From assembly GCF_002251795.1 (NCBI RefSeq), contig NZ_NOXU01000031.1:310001-374000 (forward strand): DNA of 64,000 bases, read 5' to 3'. This document shows positions 45,157 to 56,257 of this stretch, piece after piece (the first letter of the stretch is position 1; every line of letters begins with the position of its first letter). The notes below the pieces were generated by a model. It saw only the letters and a program-made list of their open reading frames with translations, was not told the DNA's origin and made no database searches. The DNA is from Niveispirillum lacus. Its GTDB lineage: Bacteria > Pseudomonadota > Alphaproteobacteria > Azospirillales > Azospirillaceae. A program made the position numbers and the translations under genes.

Positions 45157-45175
45157 GCAGTGAATGGGTGCTTCT

Positions 45176-45784
45176 ATGCCTGTCGAACGCTTTTCGCGCC
45201 TGTGCGCCGGCGCCGTGACGGCGCTGACCACAGCCATCGTCTTCGCGGCGCCTGCCTTGGCCGCCGCTGAGGGCGAGCATGCCAAGAAGGGCCTGCCGCA
45301 GCTTAATCCGGATAGCTTTGCCTCCCAGATCTTCTGGTGGGCACTGACGTTCGGCCTGCTGTTCTGGCTGATGTCCAAGGTGGCGCTGCCGCGCGTCGCC
45401 GAGGTGTTGGAAGCCCGCCAGGAAAAGATCTCTAACGATCTGGAGAAGGCATCGGCTCTCAAGGCTGAGGCTGAGGGCGTCATGCAGGCCTATGAAAAGG
45501 CGCTGGCAGAAGCCCGCAGCAACGCGCAGAGGGAAATCGCCGCCAGTGTGGCCGCTTCCGATGCCGATGCTGCACGCCGTAACACGGAACTCGGTACGAA
45601 CCTGACAGCAAAGGCACGTGACGCGGAAGCGCGAATCGAGGCCGCTAAGCAGGAAGCCCTGGCAAACCTCAGCAGCGTTGCTGCCGAGGCCGCCCTGGCC
45701 GCAACAGAGCGCCTGTCGGGGGCCGTGCTATCGGCCGATGCGGCAACGGCTGCGGTTGAATCCGTGCTGAAGGAGCGTGCGTGA
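45176..45784 (+). CDS. atpG: F0 ATP synthase subunit b'
   Basis: The product has 202 residues from the ATG at 45176 (an ATG at 45164 is possible). An N-terminal hydrophobic segment resembling a signal is followed by a membrane helix (about 45-68, IFWWALTFGLLFWLMSKVALPRVAEVLEARQEKIS) and a long charged helix rich in Ala, Glu and Lys. Separate b and b' genes are typical of alphaproteobacteria, cyanobacteria and chloroplasts. It is the peripheral stalk. The stop overlaps the start of atpF (TGATG). Gene naming varies (atpF', atpX, atpG). Confidence 0.9.
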   Translation: MPVERFSRLCAGAVTALTTAIVFAAPALAAAEGEHAKKGLPQLNPDSFASQIFWWALTFGLLFWLMSKVALPRVAEVLEARQEKISNDLEKASALKAEAEGVMQAYEKALAEARSNAQREIAASVAASDADAARRNTELGTNLTAKARDAEARIEAAKQEALANLSSVAAEAALAATERLSGAVLSADAATAAVESVLKERA

Positions 45785-46266
45785 TGTTTGAAAGCAGCAC
45801 TTTCTGGTACGCCGTTGCGTTTGTAATCTTCATCGTTGGCGTTTCTCGTCTTGCTGGTAAAGGCATTCTCGGTAGTCTGGATGCCCGCAGCAAGCGCATC
45901 GCGGATGAGCTGGAGCAGGCCCAGAAGCTGCGTGAAGATGCCCAGGCGGCCCTGGCGCAGTTCCAGCGTAAGCAGCGTGATGCACTGAAGGAAGCCGAAG
46001 CCATTGTGGCGCAGGCCCGTGAGGAAGCATCCCGTATTCGCGCCCAGGCAGCAGCCGATCTTGACGCCAGTTTGAAGCGTCGTGAACAGCAGGCCGTCGA
46101 CAAGATTGCGCAGGCAGAAGCGTTGGCTTTACAGCAGGTTCGTGATCTGGCCGTCGAAATCGCTGTCCAGGCTACGGAAAAGCTGTTGGTTCAGAATGTC
46201 GATGAAGCCCGCAACAGTGTGCTCGTCGATGCCGCCATCAGCGAATTGCCGACTAAGCTGCACTGA
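45784..46266 (+). CDS. atpF: F0 ATP synthase subunit b
   Basis: The product has 160 residues. An N-terminal membrane helix (FWYAVAFVIFIVGVSRLAGKGILG) is followed by a long charged coiled helix. It dimerises with b' as the stator. Starting with the ATG that overlaps the previous stop by one base gives the usual length. The F1 genes do not follow, so the operon is split as in Rhodospirillum-type genomes. A bidirectional terminator lies at 46302-46329. Confidence 0.93.
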   Translation: MFESSTFWYAVAFVIFIVGVSRLAGKGILGSLDARSKRIADELEQAQKLREDAQAALAQFQRKQRDALKEAEAIVAQAREEASRIRAQAAADLDASLKRREQQAVDKIAQAEALALQQVRDLAVEIAVQATEKLLVQNVDEARNSVLVDAAISELPTKLH

Positions 46267-46301
46267 GCCGCTGTCCGTCGCAATAAGACGTGTATGGTAT
46301 G

Positions 46302-46329
46302 AAAAAGCCCGCCGGAAGGCGGGCTTTTT
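46302..46329. terminator. Bidirectional terminator between atpF and tldD
   Basis: AAAAAGCCCGCC and GGCGGGCTTTTT form a 12-bp perfect stem with a GGAA tetraloop and T runs on both strands. It serves the convergent atpF and tldD genes. Confidence 0.9.
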
Positions 46330-46354
46330 GTTGCTTGGGTGCTGGCGGCAGCGT

Positions 46355-47791
46355 TCAGGCCGCTTTGGTTCCGCCGACTGTCAGCCCGTCGATACGCAGG
46401 GTTGGTTGACCAACCCCGACGGGCACACCCTGGCCCGATTTGCCGCAGACGCCGATTCCTGGGTCCATCGAGCTGTCATTGCCGATCATCGTGACCTTGG
46501 TCAGCGAGTCGGGACCGTTCCCGATCAGGGTGGCGCCTTTTACGGCCGGGCCCAGCCTCCCATCTTCGATCAAATAGGCCTCCGACGCCGAGAACACGAA
46601 CTTTCCGGAGACAATATCGACCTGACCACCGGAAAAATTGGCAGCAAAAATACCGCGCTTAACCGAGGCGATGATTTCGTCGGGTGTCTTGTCGCCGCCG
46701 CGCATGACCGTGTTGGTCATCCGTGGCATCGGCATATGGGCATAGCCCTGTCGGCGACCATTGCCGGTGGGCTTTACGCCCATCAGTCGGGCATTCAGCC
46801 GATCCTGCATATAGCCTTTCAGAATCCCGTCCTCGATCAGCACCGTACACTGGCTGGGCGTGCCTTCATCATCAACGCTGATGGAACCGCGCCGTCCCTC
46901 GATGGTGCCGTCATCGACCACAGTCACGCCAGGGGCGGCGACCCGCTGGCCCAGAAGGCCCGAGAAGGCGGAAGTCTGCTTACGGTTGAAGTCGCCTTCC
47001 AGCCCATGTCCGATGGCTTCGTGCAGAAGGATGCCGCACCAGCCCGGCCCCAGAACCACCGGCATTTCGCCGGCCGGCGCCTCGATGGACCCGAGATTGA
47101 TCAAAGCACCGCGTAGCGCCTCGTCCACAAAACCCTGCCAGACCGCCGGGTCCAGAAACTGTTGATAGGTGCGGCGACCGCCAGCCCCATGGCTGCCCGA
47201 CTCCATCCGGTCCCCCTCCGCCACCACCACGGAGACATTCAGGCGAACCAGGGGCCGGATATCGGCAACACGGCTACCGTCGCCACGAATTATTTGCACG
47301 GCCTGCCACTCGCCCGTCAGAGAAGCGGAAACCTGGCGCACGCGAGGATCCTTGGAACGGGCATAGCCATCGATCTGTTCCAGCAGTTTCACCTTCGCCT
47401 CGAACGGCACCAGCACCAGGGGATTGTCGCTGGCATAAAGCAGGCGGTTGGTGCCGATGGGCGCCTCGGACATCATTCCACCATGGCCGGCATGGACAGC
47501 GCGCACCGTATCGCCGGCGCGACGGATCGCATCCTCTGTCAGCACAGAGGCATGTGCATATCCGGTCGCCTCCCCGGACACGGCCCGCAAGCCGAATCCC
47601 TGGCTGGTATCAAAGGACGCACTTTTCAGTTTGCCGTCGTCCCAGGCGAAACTTTCACTCTGTGCATATTCCAGGAACAACTCGCCATCGTCCGCGCCGT
47701 GCAGGGCGCTTCCCACCAGGGAGCCTGTGCGAGCCAGATCGAGGCCGGCCTGGTTGAAGAAAATCTCGTCAGTCTGGGTCAGAAGCGACAT
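46355..47791 (-). CDS. tldD: Metalloprotease TldD
   Basis: The product has 478 residues. The zinc motif is HEAIGHGLEGDFNRK, and conserved strands GSISVDDEGTPSQCTVLIEDGILKGYMQDRLNARLMG and MPRMTNTVMRGGDKTPDEII follow. TldD works with TldE (PmbA) in trimming peptides such as microcin B17 and CcdA; tldE is not in the window. The ATG at 47791 (MSLLTQTDEIFFNQAGLD) gives the normal length. The frame extends 300 bases upstream without family features. Confidence 0.93.
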   Translation of the reverse strand: MSLLTQTDEIFFNQAGLDLARTGSLVGSALHGADDGELFLEYAQSESFAWDDGKLKSASFDTSQGFGLRAVSGEATGYAHASVLTEDAIRRAGDTVRAVHAGHGGMMSEAPIGTNRLLYASDNPLVLVPFEAKVKLLEQIDGYARSKDPRVRQVSASLTGEWQAVQIIRGDGSRVADIRPLVRLNVSVVVAEGDRMESGSHGAGGRRTYQQFLDPAVWQGFVDEALRGALINLGSIEAPAGEMPVVLGPGWCGILLHEAIGHGLEGDFNRKQTSAFSGLLGQRVAAPGVTVVDDGTIEGRRGSISVDDEGTPSQCTVLIEDGILKGYMQDRLNARLMGVKPTGNGRRQGYAHMPMPRMTNTVMRGGDKTPDEIIASVKRGIFAANFSGGQVDIVSGKFVFSASEAYLIEDGRLGPAVKGATLIGNGPDSLTKVTMIGNDSSMDPGIGVCGKSGQGVPVGVGQPTLRIDGLTVGGTKAA

Positions 47792-48210
47792 GGAGCAAGG
47801 CTTTCTGGGCAGTCGGATTGCAACTGGTGTCACAATGGCGATCCGAAATGCCCGGGGCAAGGGCCTCGCGGTCAGGAAGATGATCGCCATGCGCCATATC
47901 AATTGGCGCCGGCCTGCGACGCAATGACCATCGGCCTTGCAGAGCGCGGATATCGGACGATCTTGCCGTTCAAGGGTGCTTGCCTGTATGGTCTGCGACG
48001 ATATGTGCGCACCGTTCTGGCAGCGCATGTGTTGTTCGTGAGCCCCACGCGCGTGTAGTGTCCCGCCGAAACGGTTTGATCTGTTCCGGGTCTGCATCAC
48101 GCCGCGACTTTCCCGCCCACCGCCATTGGCGGGTGGTGGAGGGGATGGGCGGGCGGTCCGGCTGGCTCAAGCGGGGGGATAACCCCCGGCAACGACGAGA
48201 GTGGTAAGGG
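47792..48210. other. Divergent promoter region between tldD and ctaC
   Basis: This 419-base region contains no convincing gene. The open frames that cross it are extensions of antisense frames. Promoters for tldD and for the oxidase operon are expected here. No strong -35/-10 pair stands out to my eye. Confidence 0.4.
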
Positions 48211-49065
48211 ATGTCTGTTAGCAAGATCGGCGCCGCTGTGACGGCCCTGTTTGTCAGCGCGATGGTCGGGGGCTCGGCCTTGGCGCAGGAGGCGGCAAAG
48301 GCTGTCGGTGCGCCGCAGCCTAAGCAATTGGGCTTCCAGGAAGCGGCTTCGCCCGTGATGGAGCGGCTGCATGATTTCCACAACATCCTGCTGTGGACGA
48401 TCATTGCCATTGCCGTGTTCGTCACGCTGCTGCTGCTCTATGTGATGATCCGCTTCAATAAGAAGGCGAACCCGGTGCCGTCGACCACGACGCACCACAC
48501 CTGGCTGGAAGTGGCCTGGACCGGTATTCCCGTGATCATCCTGTTGCTGATCGCAATCCCGTCCTTCCGCGTCCTCTATTATATGGACAAGGCTCCGAAT
48601 CCGGAGCTGACGGTCAAGATCACGGGCCATCAGTGGTACTGGAGCTTTGAGTATCCCGACCATGAGGGCCTCGCCTTCGAGTCGCGGATGATCCCCGAGA
48701 ACGAAATCAAGCCGGGCCAGTTGCGTTTGCTGGAAGTTGACAACCGTATCATCGTGCCGGTTGGTGTTGATGTGCGGGTGCTGGTTACGGGGGCTGATGT
48801 CATTCACGCCTTCGCCATTCCGGCCTTGGGTGTGAAGAAGGATGCGATGCCGGGTCGTCTCAACGAGACCTGGTTCAATGTCACCCGTGAGGGTGTCTAT
48901 TACGGGCAATGCTCTGAAATCTGCGGCACCGGTCATGGCTATATGCCGATTGCCGTTGAGGCCGTGTCGAAGGAGCGTTTCCAGGAATGGCTGGGCCAGC
49001 AGAAGCAGGCCTTCAACAGCAATGGCTCCGCACCGCGTCAGGTCGCCGAAGCGGCCGCGCAGTAA
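48211..49065 (+). CDS. ctaC: Cytochrome c oxidase subunit II
   Basis: The product has 284 residues: a signal-like N-terminus (about 1-28), two membrane helices (about 55-80 and 100-125) and a cupredoxin domain. The CuA ligands are in HAFAIPALGVK and YGQCSEICGTGHGYMPI. WYWSFEYPD is the electron-entry tryptophan region. It receives electrons from cytochrome c. It starts the aa3-type oxidase operon. Confidence 0.95.
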   Translation: MSVSKIGAAVTALFVSAMVGGSALAQEAAKAVGAPQPKQLGFQEAASPVMERLHDFHNILLWTIIAIAVFVTLLLLYVMIRFNKKANPVPSTTTHHTWLEVAWTGIPVIILLLIAIPSFRVLYYMDKAPNPELTVKITGHQWYWSFEYPDHEGLAFESRMIPENEIKPGQLRLLEVDNRIIVPVGVDVRVLVTGADVIHAFAIPALGVKKDAMPGRLNETWFNVTREGVYYGQCSEICGTGHGYMPIAVEAVSKERFQEWLGQQKQAFNSNGSAPRQVAEAAAQ

Positions 49066-50703
<1,638 letters not shown>

Positions 50704-50827
50704 GAAGCAGGGGTCTATTGTTGACCCTTACCTCTGCGACAATCCGCGTGGCGGGCAACCGCCGCGCGGTTTTGTCAGATACTTCCCAGTTCAGTTCCTG
50801 TTCCAAGCGTGTGAAGAGACTATCATC

Positions 50828-51733
50828 ATGACCGACAGTGTGGTCGCCCCCGAGATCATGGACAGTCAGGCGTCGAGCGGCACCGTACGCGACTATGTTG
50901 CGTTGCTGAAACCGCGCGTCATGTCACTGGTTGTATTTTCCGGCGTCGCGGGCATGGTGGTGGCTCCCGGTCATCTTCACCCGGTGCTGGCTCTGGTCGC
51001 TGTGCTATGTATCGCCTTGGCGTCCGGTGCAGCCGGTGCGATCAACATGTGGTATGACCGCGATATCGACGCGATGATGGACCGCACGGCGCGTCGGCCG
51101 ATACCGCAGGGACTCATTCCGGCTGAAGAGGCGCTGGCGTTTGGTGTGATCCTTACCATCGTTTCTGTAACCCTGATGGGCTTGGCTTTGAATTGGGTTG
51201 CTGCGGGCCTTTTGGCCCTCGCATCCGGTTTCTACATTTTCATTTATACAATGTGGCTGAAGCGTCGGACCCCGCAGAATATTGTGATCGGCGGCGCCGC
51301 CGGGGCATTTCCCCCGATGATCGGCTGGGCTGCTGTGACCGGGGACGTGTCCGTCGCCTCCATCGTGTTGTTCGCGCTGATCTTCTTCTGGACCCCACCG
51401 CATTTCTGGGCGTTGGCTATCTTCCGTAAGCTGGATTACCAGCATGCCGGTGTGCCGATGCTTCCCGTTGTTGCTGGGGAGGCTGAAACCAAGAAGCAGA
51501 TGCTGATCTACACGCTGATCCTGATGCCGTTGGCGATCAGCCCGTATTTTCTGGGTATTGGCGGGCTGACCTATCTGGTCGGGTCCACGATCCTGGGCTT
51601 GGCCTTTGTTGCGCTGGCTGTACAGGTTCTGCGCAGCTCTGATCATAAGCCGGCCAAGCGCATGTTTGCCTTTTCCATCCTTTATCTGTTCCTGCTGCTC
51701 GCGATCCTGATCGGCGAACATCTGGCGGTGTGA
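50828..51733 (+). CDS. ctaB: Protoheme IX farnesyltransferase (heme O synthase)
   Basis: The product has 301 residues with about eight membrane helices. Two aspartate-rich motifs are visible: NMWYDRDIDAMMDRTARRPIPQG and, later, IFFWTPPHFWALAIFRKLDYQHAGVPMLPVVAGE. It converts heme B to heme O for the oxidase. The ATG at 50828 is chosen; the frame upstream is antisense noise. The next gene begins shortly after. Confidence 0.94.
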   Translation: MTDSVVAPEIMDSQASSGTVRDYVALLKPRVMSLVVFSGVAGMVVAPGHLHPVLALVAVLCIALASGAAGAINMWYDRDIDAMMDRTARRPIPQGLIPAEEALAFGVILTIVSVTLMGLALNWVAAGLLALASGFYIFIYTMWLKRRTPQNIVIGGAAGAFPPMIGWAAVTGDVSVASIVLFALIFFWTPPHFWALAIFRKLDYQHAGVPMLPVVAGEAETKKQMLIYTLILMPLAISPYFLGIGGLTYLVGSTILGLAFVALAVQVLRSSDHKPAKRMFAFSILYLFLLLAILIGEHLAV

Positions 51734-51750
51734 GAAACGGAGGGAATGTA

Positions 51751-51918
51751 GTGTCAGACCAGCCCAATACCGGTCCCGTCCGTAAGCATGGCGCGGACAC
51801 AGATGTTCATCGCCGCCAACGGGGCAAGAATCTAGCGATGCTTGCGGCGCTGCTTGCCTTCATTGTCATCATTTACGTGGTGGCGATGGTGCGCATGGGG
51901 GGAGGTGGTGCATCATGA
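51751..51918 (+). CDS. CoxF-like small membrane protein
   Basis: The product has 55 residues from a GTG at 51751, preceded by GGAGGG at good spacing. A charged N-terminus (HRRQRGKN) is followed by a single membrane helix (LAMLAALLAFIVIIYVVAMVRM). Small proteins of this kind between ctaB and ctaG in alphaproteobacteria are called CoxF. The function is unknown but probably assists oxidase assembly. The stop overlaps the ctaG start (ATGA). Confidence 0.8.
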   Translation: MSDQPNTGPVRKHGADTDVHRRQRGKNLAMLAALLAFIVIIYVVAMVRMGGGGAS

Positions 51919-52619
51919 GCATGGACCTGAACCGTCAGGCCGACAGCCCCGCTGAGGTCGGCCAGCGTAATGTTCGAACCGCAATGAAACTCGGCGCTGT
52001 TGTCGCCGGGATGATTGGCCTGTCCTTTGCGTCCGTTCCCCTTTACGACCTTTTCTGCCGCGTTACGGGTTTCGGCGGCACGACCATGGTGTCAGAAAAG
52101 GCCCCGGAAAAGGCATTGGAGCGTGTGATTACCGTCCGCTTCAATGGCGACGTGAACAGTTCCATCAATTGGGATTTTCGGCCTGATACCACTGCCGTCA
52201 ACGTGCATGTGGGCGAGGCGATGACGATGTCCTATCGAGCCCAGAATCTGGAAAATCACGCTGTTGTCGGTACCGCGACCTACAATGTGACGCCGGAGAA
52301 GGCAGGGAAATACTTCAATAAGATTCAGTGCTTCTGCTTTACCGAGCAGAAACTGGAGCCGGGGCAGTCCATCGACATGCCGGTCAACTTTTATGTCGAT
52401 CCGGCAATTGCCGATGATCCGGGAATGGCTGATGTGAAAACGATCACCCTTTCCTATACTTTCTTCCGCGCGGATGATCAGAGTGCGGCGCTGTCGACCC
52501 CGGGGAAGGGGGCCGCAGTCGCACCGCTGGACGGCGCGATGGGGAAAGATTACCAAGGGTTGGCCCCTGGTTTGGTGTCAGAGCCGACCGCTGGTGCTGT
52601 CCCCGGGAACAGGTCTTAG
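51915..52619 (+). CDS. ctaG: Cytochrome c oxidase assembly protein CtaG (Cox11)
   Basis: The product has 234 residues with one N-terminal membrane helix (about 28-48) and a periplasmic immunoglobulin-like domain. The copper-binding motif is CFCF in KIQCFCFTEQKLEPGQ. VPLYDLFCRVTGFGGT after the membrane helix is diagnostic. It inserts copper into the CuB site. It is translationally coupled with the small gene upstream. Confidence 0.94.
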   Translation: MSMDLNRQADSPAEVGQRNVRTAMKLGAVVAGMIGLSFASVPLYDLFCRVTGFGGTTMVSEKAPEKALERVITVRFNGDVNSSINWDFRPDTTAVNVHVGEAMTMSYRAQNLENHAVVGTATYNVTPEKAGKYFNKIQCFCFTEQKLEPGQSIDMPVNFYVDPAIADDPGMADVKTITLSYTFFRADDQSAALSTPGKGAAVAPLDGAMGKDYQGLAPGLVSEPTAGAVPGNRS

Positions 52620-52677
52620 AACCTGGTCTCATAAGTCACGTATGATCCAAAGTTCCTTGGTTTGAGGGAAAAGAGAG

Positions 52678-53547
52678 ATGGCTGACGTCAACGCCCATAT
52701 CGGTGGCGGCAATACCGGGGATGGCATTCCGCAGCCCTACCACCTGGTCAATCCGAGCCCCTGGCCGCTGCTGAGTTCCTTTGCTGCTGGCCTGCTGGCC
52801 ACGGGTCTGGTGATGCAGTTCCATGGCCATGGCTGGTACCTGCTGGCCGCCGGTCTTTTGGCCGTGCTGGGCTGCATGTTTGGCTGGTGGCGCGATATCG
52901 TGAAGGAATCGGTCGTTGAAAAGGCCCATTCCCCCGTCGTGAAGATCGGCCTGCGCTATGGCATGTCGCTGTTCATCGCTTCGGAAGTGATGTTCTTCGC
53001 GGCCTTCTTCTGGGCTTTTTTTGACGCCTCCATTTTCTATGACGAGGCGATCCAGTATGCCCGCGTTGAGGCCAATGGCGGGGTGTGGCCGCCGAAGGGG
53101 ACGATCCCCTTCAACCCGTTTGACCTGCCGTTCCTGATGACGGTCATCCTGCTGCTGTCCGGCACCACCGTGACCTGGGCGCACCATGCGATGGTCGAGG
53201 GCAAGATGCAGGAAGCCGCCCGGGCCCTGGGCATCACCGTTCTGCTGGGTCTCGTGTTCTCTGGCTTCCAGGTCTATGAGTATAGCCACGCCGCTTTCGG
53301 CTTCGGCGCCAATGTCTATTCGTCGGCCTTTTACATGGCGACCGGCTTCCACGGTTTCCATGTGGCGATCGGTACGATCTTCCTGGCGGTCTGTTATTTC
53401 CGTACCAAGAAGGGCCACTTCACCGCCGAAAGCCATTTCGGTTTTGAGGCTGCCGCTTGGTATTGGCACTTCGTGGACGTGGTCTGGCTGTTCCTGTTCA
53501 TCTCCATCTATTGGTGGGGTGCCGGCGGGGCCTGGATCGCCCACTGA
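52678..53547 (+). CDS. ctaE: Cytochrome c oxidase subunit III
   Basis: The product has 289 residues with seven membrane helices. Diagnostic segments are WWRDIVKESVVEKAHSPVVKIGLRYGMSLFIASEVMFFAAFFWAFF, and GFHGFHVAIGTIFL. The final WYWHFVDVVWLFLFISIYWWG is characteristic. It stabilises proton pumping in the aa3 oxidase. Confidence 0.95.
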   Translation: MADVNAHIGGGNTGDGIPQPYHLVNPSPWPLLSSFAAGLLATGLVMQFHGHGWYLLAAGLLAVLGCMFGWWRDIVKESVVEKAHSPVVKIGLRYGMSLFIASEVMFFAAFFWAFFDASIFYDEAIQYARVEANGGVWPPKGTIPFNPFDLPFLMTVILLLSGTTVTWAHHAMVEGKMQEAARALGITVLLGLVFSGFQVYEYSHAAFGFGANVYSSAFYMATGFHGFHVAIGTIFLAVCYFRTKKGHFTAESHFGFEAAAWYWHFVDVVWLFLFISIYWWGAGGAWIAH

Positions 53548-53567
53548 TCCGGAGCGGGTTTGTTCCC

Positions 53568-53948
53568 GTGACGGAGATGCCATCCTCCCTGCTCAGCGTG
53601 GGTTTGCGGTGTCGCTGCCCACGCTGCGGTCAGGGTGCCCTCTTCAAGGGCTTCATGCGGGTCGTCGATCGCTGTCCGGACTGTGGCCTTGATGTGGCCG
53701 CCGCCGACAGTGGGGACGGCCCGGCTGTTTTTCTGATCTTCATCCTGGGCTTCACATTGGTTCCCGCCGCCCTGATCTTCGCCTTGAAGGTCGACTGGCC
53801 GCTCTGGGTCCTTCTGCTGCTCTGGGGACCGATCATCATTGGCGCCACCCTGGGCCTCATGCGCCCGGCTAAGGCGCTGACCATTGCCGCCCAGTACCGA
53901 TACCGCCGGGATCAGTTCGGTGGTGAAGACGAGGGCGGGGAAGGCTGA
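53568..53948 (+). CDS. DUF983 family membrane protein
   Basis: The product has 126 residues from a GTG at 53568 (an ATG at 53577 is possible). An N-terminal zinc-ribbon-like part has CRCPRCGQGALFKGFMRVVDRCPDCGLD, followed by two membrane helices (about 58-78 and 82-102). DUF983 genes are frequent in cytochrome oxidase operons of alphaproteobacteria. The function is unknown; a role in oxidase assembly is inferred. It lies four bases before SURF1. Confidence 0.88.
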   Translation: MTEMPSSLLSVGLRCRCPRCGQGALFKGFMRVVDRCPDCGLDVAAADSGDGPAVFLIFILGFTLVPAALIFALKVDWPLWVLLLLWGPIIIGATLGLMRPAKALTIAAQYRYRRDQFGGEDEGGEG

Positions 53949-53952
53949 ACCC

Positions 53953-54693
53953 ATGCCTGCCACCACCCGCCGTCAGTTCCGACCACGTCTGATCCCCTCC
54001 ATCGCCGCCTTGCTGGCGCTGGTGATCCTGCTGGGCCTTGGGACCTGGCAGTTGGAGCGGCTTGCGTGGAAAACCGATCTGATCAGCCGCGTGGAAGCGG
54101 GTTTGGCTGCCGACCCGGTGGACCTGCCGGCCAGCATCAACAGTCCTGCTGACTGGGACTATGTCCGTGTGCGGGTGACGGGGCGGCTTCTGCACGACAA
54201 TGAGACCTATATCGGTCCGCGCCTTTATCCCCGCCCTGATGGGCGTCAGGAGCAGGGCGTGCATGTCCTGACCCCGCTGCTGCGTGATGACGGGGCTGGT
54301 ATTGTCCTGATTGACCGGGGCTGGGTCCCGCTGGACAAGCGTGACCCCGCCAGCCGGCCCGAGGGGCAGGTGGGGGGCAGCGTCACCATCAGCGCCATCG
54401 CCCGTGTGCCGCAGGATCGGGCTTTCATGCAGCCCGATAATGACCCTGCCACCCGCACCTTCTTCTGGCTGGATATGAAGGCGCTGGCCGCCATTGCGGG
54501 GGCTGACCGGTTGGCGCCCCTGGTCCTGCAAGCCGATGCCACAGCCAACCCTGGCGGGCTGCCCATTGGGGGGCGCACCATCGTCGTCCTGAAGAATGAC
54601 CATCTCTCCTACGCGCTGACCTGGTACGGGCTGGCCCTGACCCTGATCGGTGTATTCGTGACCGCCAGTTTTCGCCGCCGGGAAGAACCATGA
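53953..54693 (+). CDS. SURF1 family oxidase assembly protein
   Basis: The product has 246 residues with an N-terminal helix (about 13-33) and a C-terminal helix (about 220-240) around a periplasmic domain. LGLGTWQLERLAWKTDLI and YIGPRLYPRPDGRQEQGVHVLTPLLRDDG carry family signatures, and VLIDRGWVPLDKR follows. It delivers heme a to subunit I. The stop overlaps the start of the carboxypeptidase gene (ATGA). Confidence 0.93.
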   Translation: MPATTRRQFRPRLIPSIAALLALVILLGLGTWQLERLAWKTDLISRVEAGLAADPVDLPASINSPADWDYVRVRVTGRLLHDNETYIGPRLYPRPDGRQEQGVHVLTPLLRDDGAGIVLIDRGWVPLDKRDPASRPEGQVGGSVTISAIARVPQDRAFMQPDNDPATRTFFWLDMKALAAIAGADRLAPLVLQADATANPGGLPIGGRTIVVLKNDHLSYALTWYGLALTLIGVFVTASFRRREEP

Positions 54694-56174
54694 CCCTGTC
54701 CGCGTACGCCGCCCTGGAAAAGCATTTTGCCCGCCGCGCCGGGTTGCAGGGCGCCTTGGGTATCTTGAACTGGGATAGCCGGACCATGATGCCGGCGGCG
54801 GCAACGCCGGCCCGTGCCGATCAGGTGGCGGCCCTGGAAGGCGCGATCCATGGCGCGCTGCTGGACCCCAGCGTCGCCGACTGGCTCGACCGCGCCGAAT
54901 CCGATGCATCCGATCTCGATGATTGGCAGCGTGCAAACTTGGCAGAGATGCGACGCGAACATCTGCTGGCCACCGCTGTGCCGGCCGATCTGGTGGAAGC
55001 CAACGCCCGGGATGCCGCCCGCTGTGAGATGGTCTGGCGCACGGCGAAGGCGGAAAATGATTTCGCCCTGCTGCTGCCGCACCTGCAAAAGGTGTTGAAC
55101 CATCAGCGGGAGATTGCGGCGGCCAACGCCGCCGTACTCAATTGCGGTCTCTATGACGCGCTGCATGAACTGTATGAACCGGGCAGCCGCGCGGCCGACT
55201 ACGGCCCCGTTTTCGACGATTACGCCGCCTTCCTGCCGGGCTTTCTGGCTGAGGTGGAGGTGGTACAGGCGGGTGAGCCAAAAGCTGACCCATTTGAAGG
55301 CCCGTTCCCCGTCGAGGCGCAGCGCGCGCTGGTGCAGAAACTGGCCGGTATCCTGGGTTTCCAGGGGCGGGTAGATCAGTCGCTACACGCGTTTTGCGGT
55401 GGTGCCACGGGCGATGTGCGTATCACCACCCGCCTTGACCCCGACAACTTCTTCAAGTCGCTGAAATCCGGCCTGCATGAGGCGGGCCACGCGCTGTATG
55501 AGATGGGCCGTCCCGCCGCCTGGGCATCACAGCCCGTGGGGCAGGCGCGCGGCCTGGGTGTGCATGAAAGCCAGAGCCTGACCTTCGACATGCAGGTGGG
55601 ACGGCATCCGCGCTTCCTGGCATGGCTGGCCCCGCAACTGGCGGAAGCCTTTGACCGCGAAGGCGATGCCTGGTCGGCCGAGAACTTGCGCCGGCGTTTC
55701 CGCCGCGTGGACCGCACCTTCATCCGCGTCGATGCCGATGAAGTCACTTACCCCGCCCATGTCATCCTGCGCTGGCGTCTGGAACAGGCGCTGATCGAGG
55801 GGCGGATGGAACTGGTGGACCTGCCCGAGGCCTGGAACCAGGGCATGCGCGACCTGCTGGGCATCACACCGCCCGATCTGGCCCAGGGTTGTTTGCAGGA
55901 TATCCATTGGCCCAGCGGGGCCTGGGGCTATTTCCCCACCTATACGCTGGGCGCGATGATGGCGGCCCAGTTGTTCCAGGCGGCATCTGCCGCCATCCCG
56001 GACTTGGCCGACCAAATCGGACGCGGGGATTTCCGCGATTTGGTGGCGTGGCTGGGCGACAATGTCCATCGCTGGGGCCGGTACCTGTCAGCCCGCGACA
56101 TCCTGATCCGCGCCACGGGCAAGCCGCTGGACGCCGGCATCTTTAAGGCGCATCTGCGGGCGCGGTACCTGTAG
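54690..56174 (+). CDS. Carboxypeptidase M32 (Taq type)
   Basis: The product has 494 residues. The zinc motif HEAGH has ligands H263 and H267 and the catalytic E264, and GVHESQSL supplies the third ligand. LGILNWDSRTMMP at the N-terminus and LGAMMAAQLF near the C-terminus fit the M32 family. It is a cytoplasmic metallocarboxypeptidase. It is coupled with SURF1 but has no obvious link with oxidase function. Confidence 0.93.
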   Translation: MTLSAYAALEKHFARRAGLQGALGILNWDSRTMMPAAATPARADQVAALEGAIHGALLDPSVADWLDRAESDASDLDDWQRANLAEMRREHLLATAVPADLVEANARDAARCEMVWRTAKAENDFALLLPHLQKVLNHQREIAAANAAVLNCGLYDALHELYEPGSRAADYGPVFDDYAAFLPGFLAEVEVVQAGEPKADPFEGPFPVEAQRALVQKLAGILGFQGRVDQSLHAFCGGATGDVRITTRLDPDNFFKSLKSGLHEAGHALYEMGRPAAWASQPVGQARGLGVHESQSLTFDMQVGRHPRFLAWLAPQLAEAFDREGDAWSAENLRRRFRRVDRTFIRVDADEVTYPAHVILRWRLEQALIEGRMELVDLPEAWNQGMRDLLGITPPDLAQGCLQDIHWPSGAWGYFPTYTLGAMMAAQLFQAASAAIPDLADQIGRGDFRDLVAWLGDNVHRWGRYLSARDILIRATGKPLDAGIFKAHLRARYL

Positions 56175-56257
56175 AGTTGGTGTCAGTTTAGCGAATGCAA
56201 CTTCGGCGACGACTGCCGCCGGGCCGGCGCTTGAGGAAAACGAACGGGCAGGCGGCG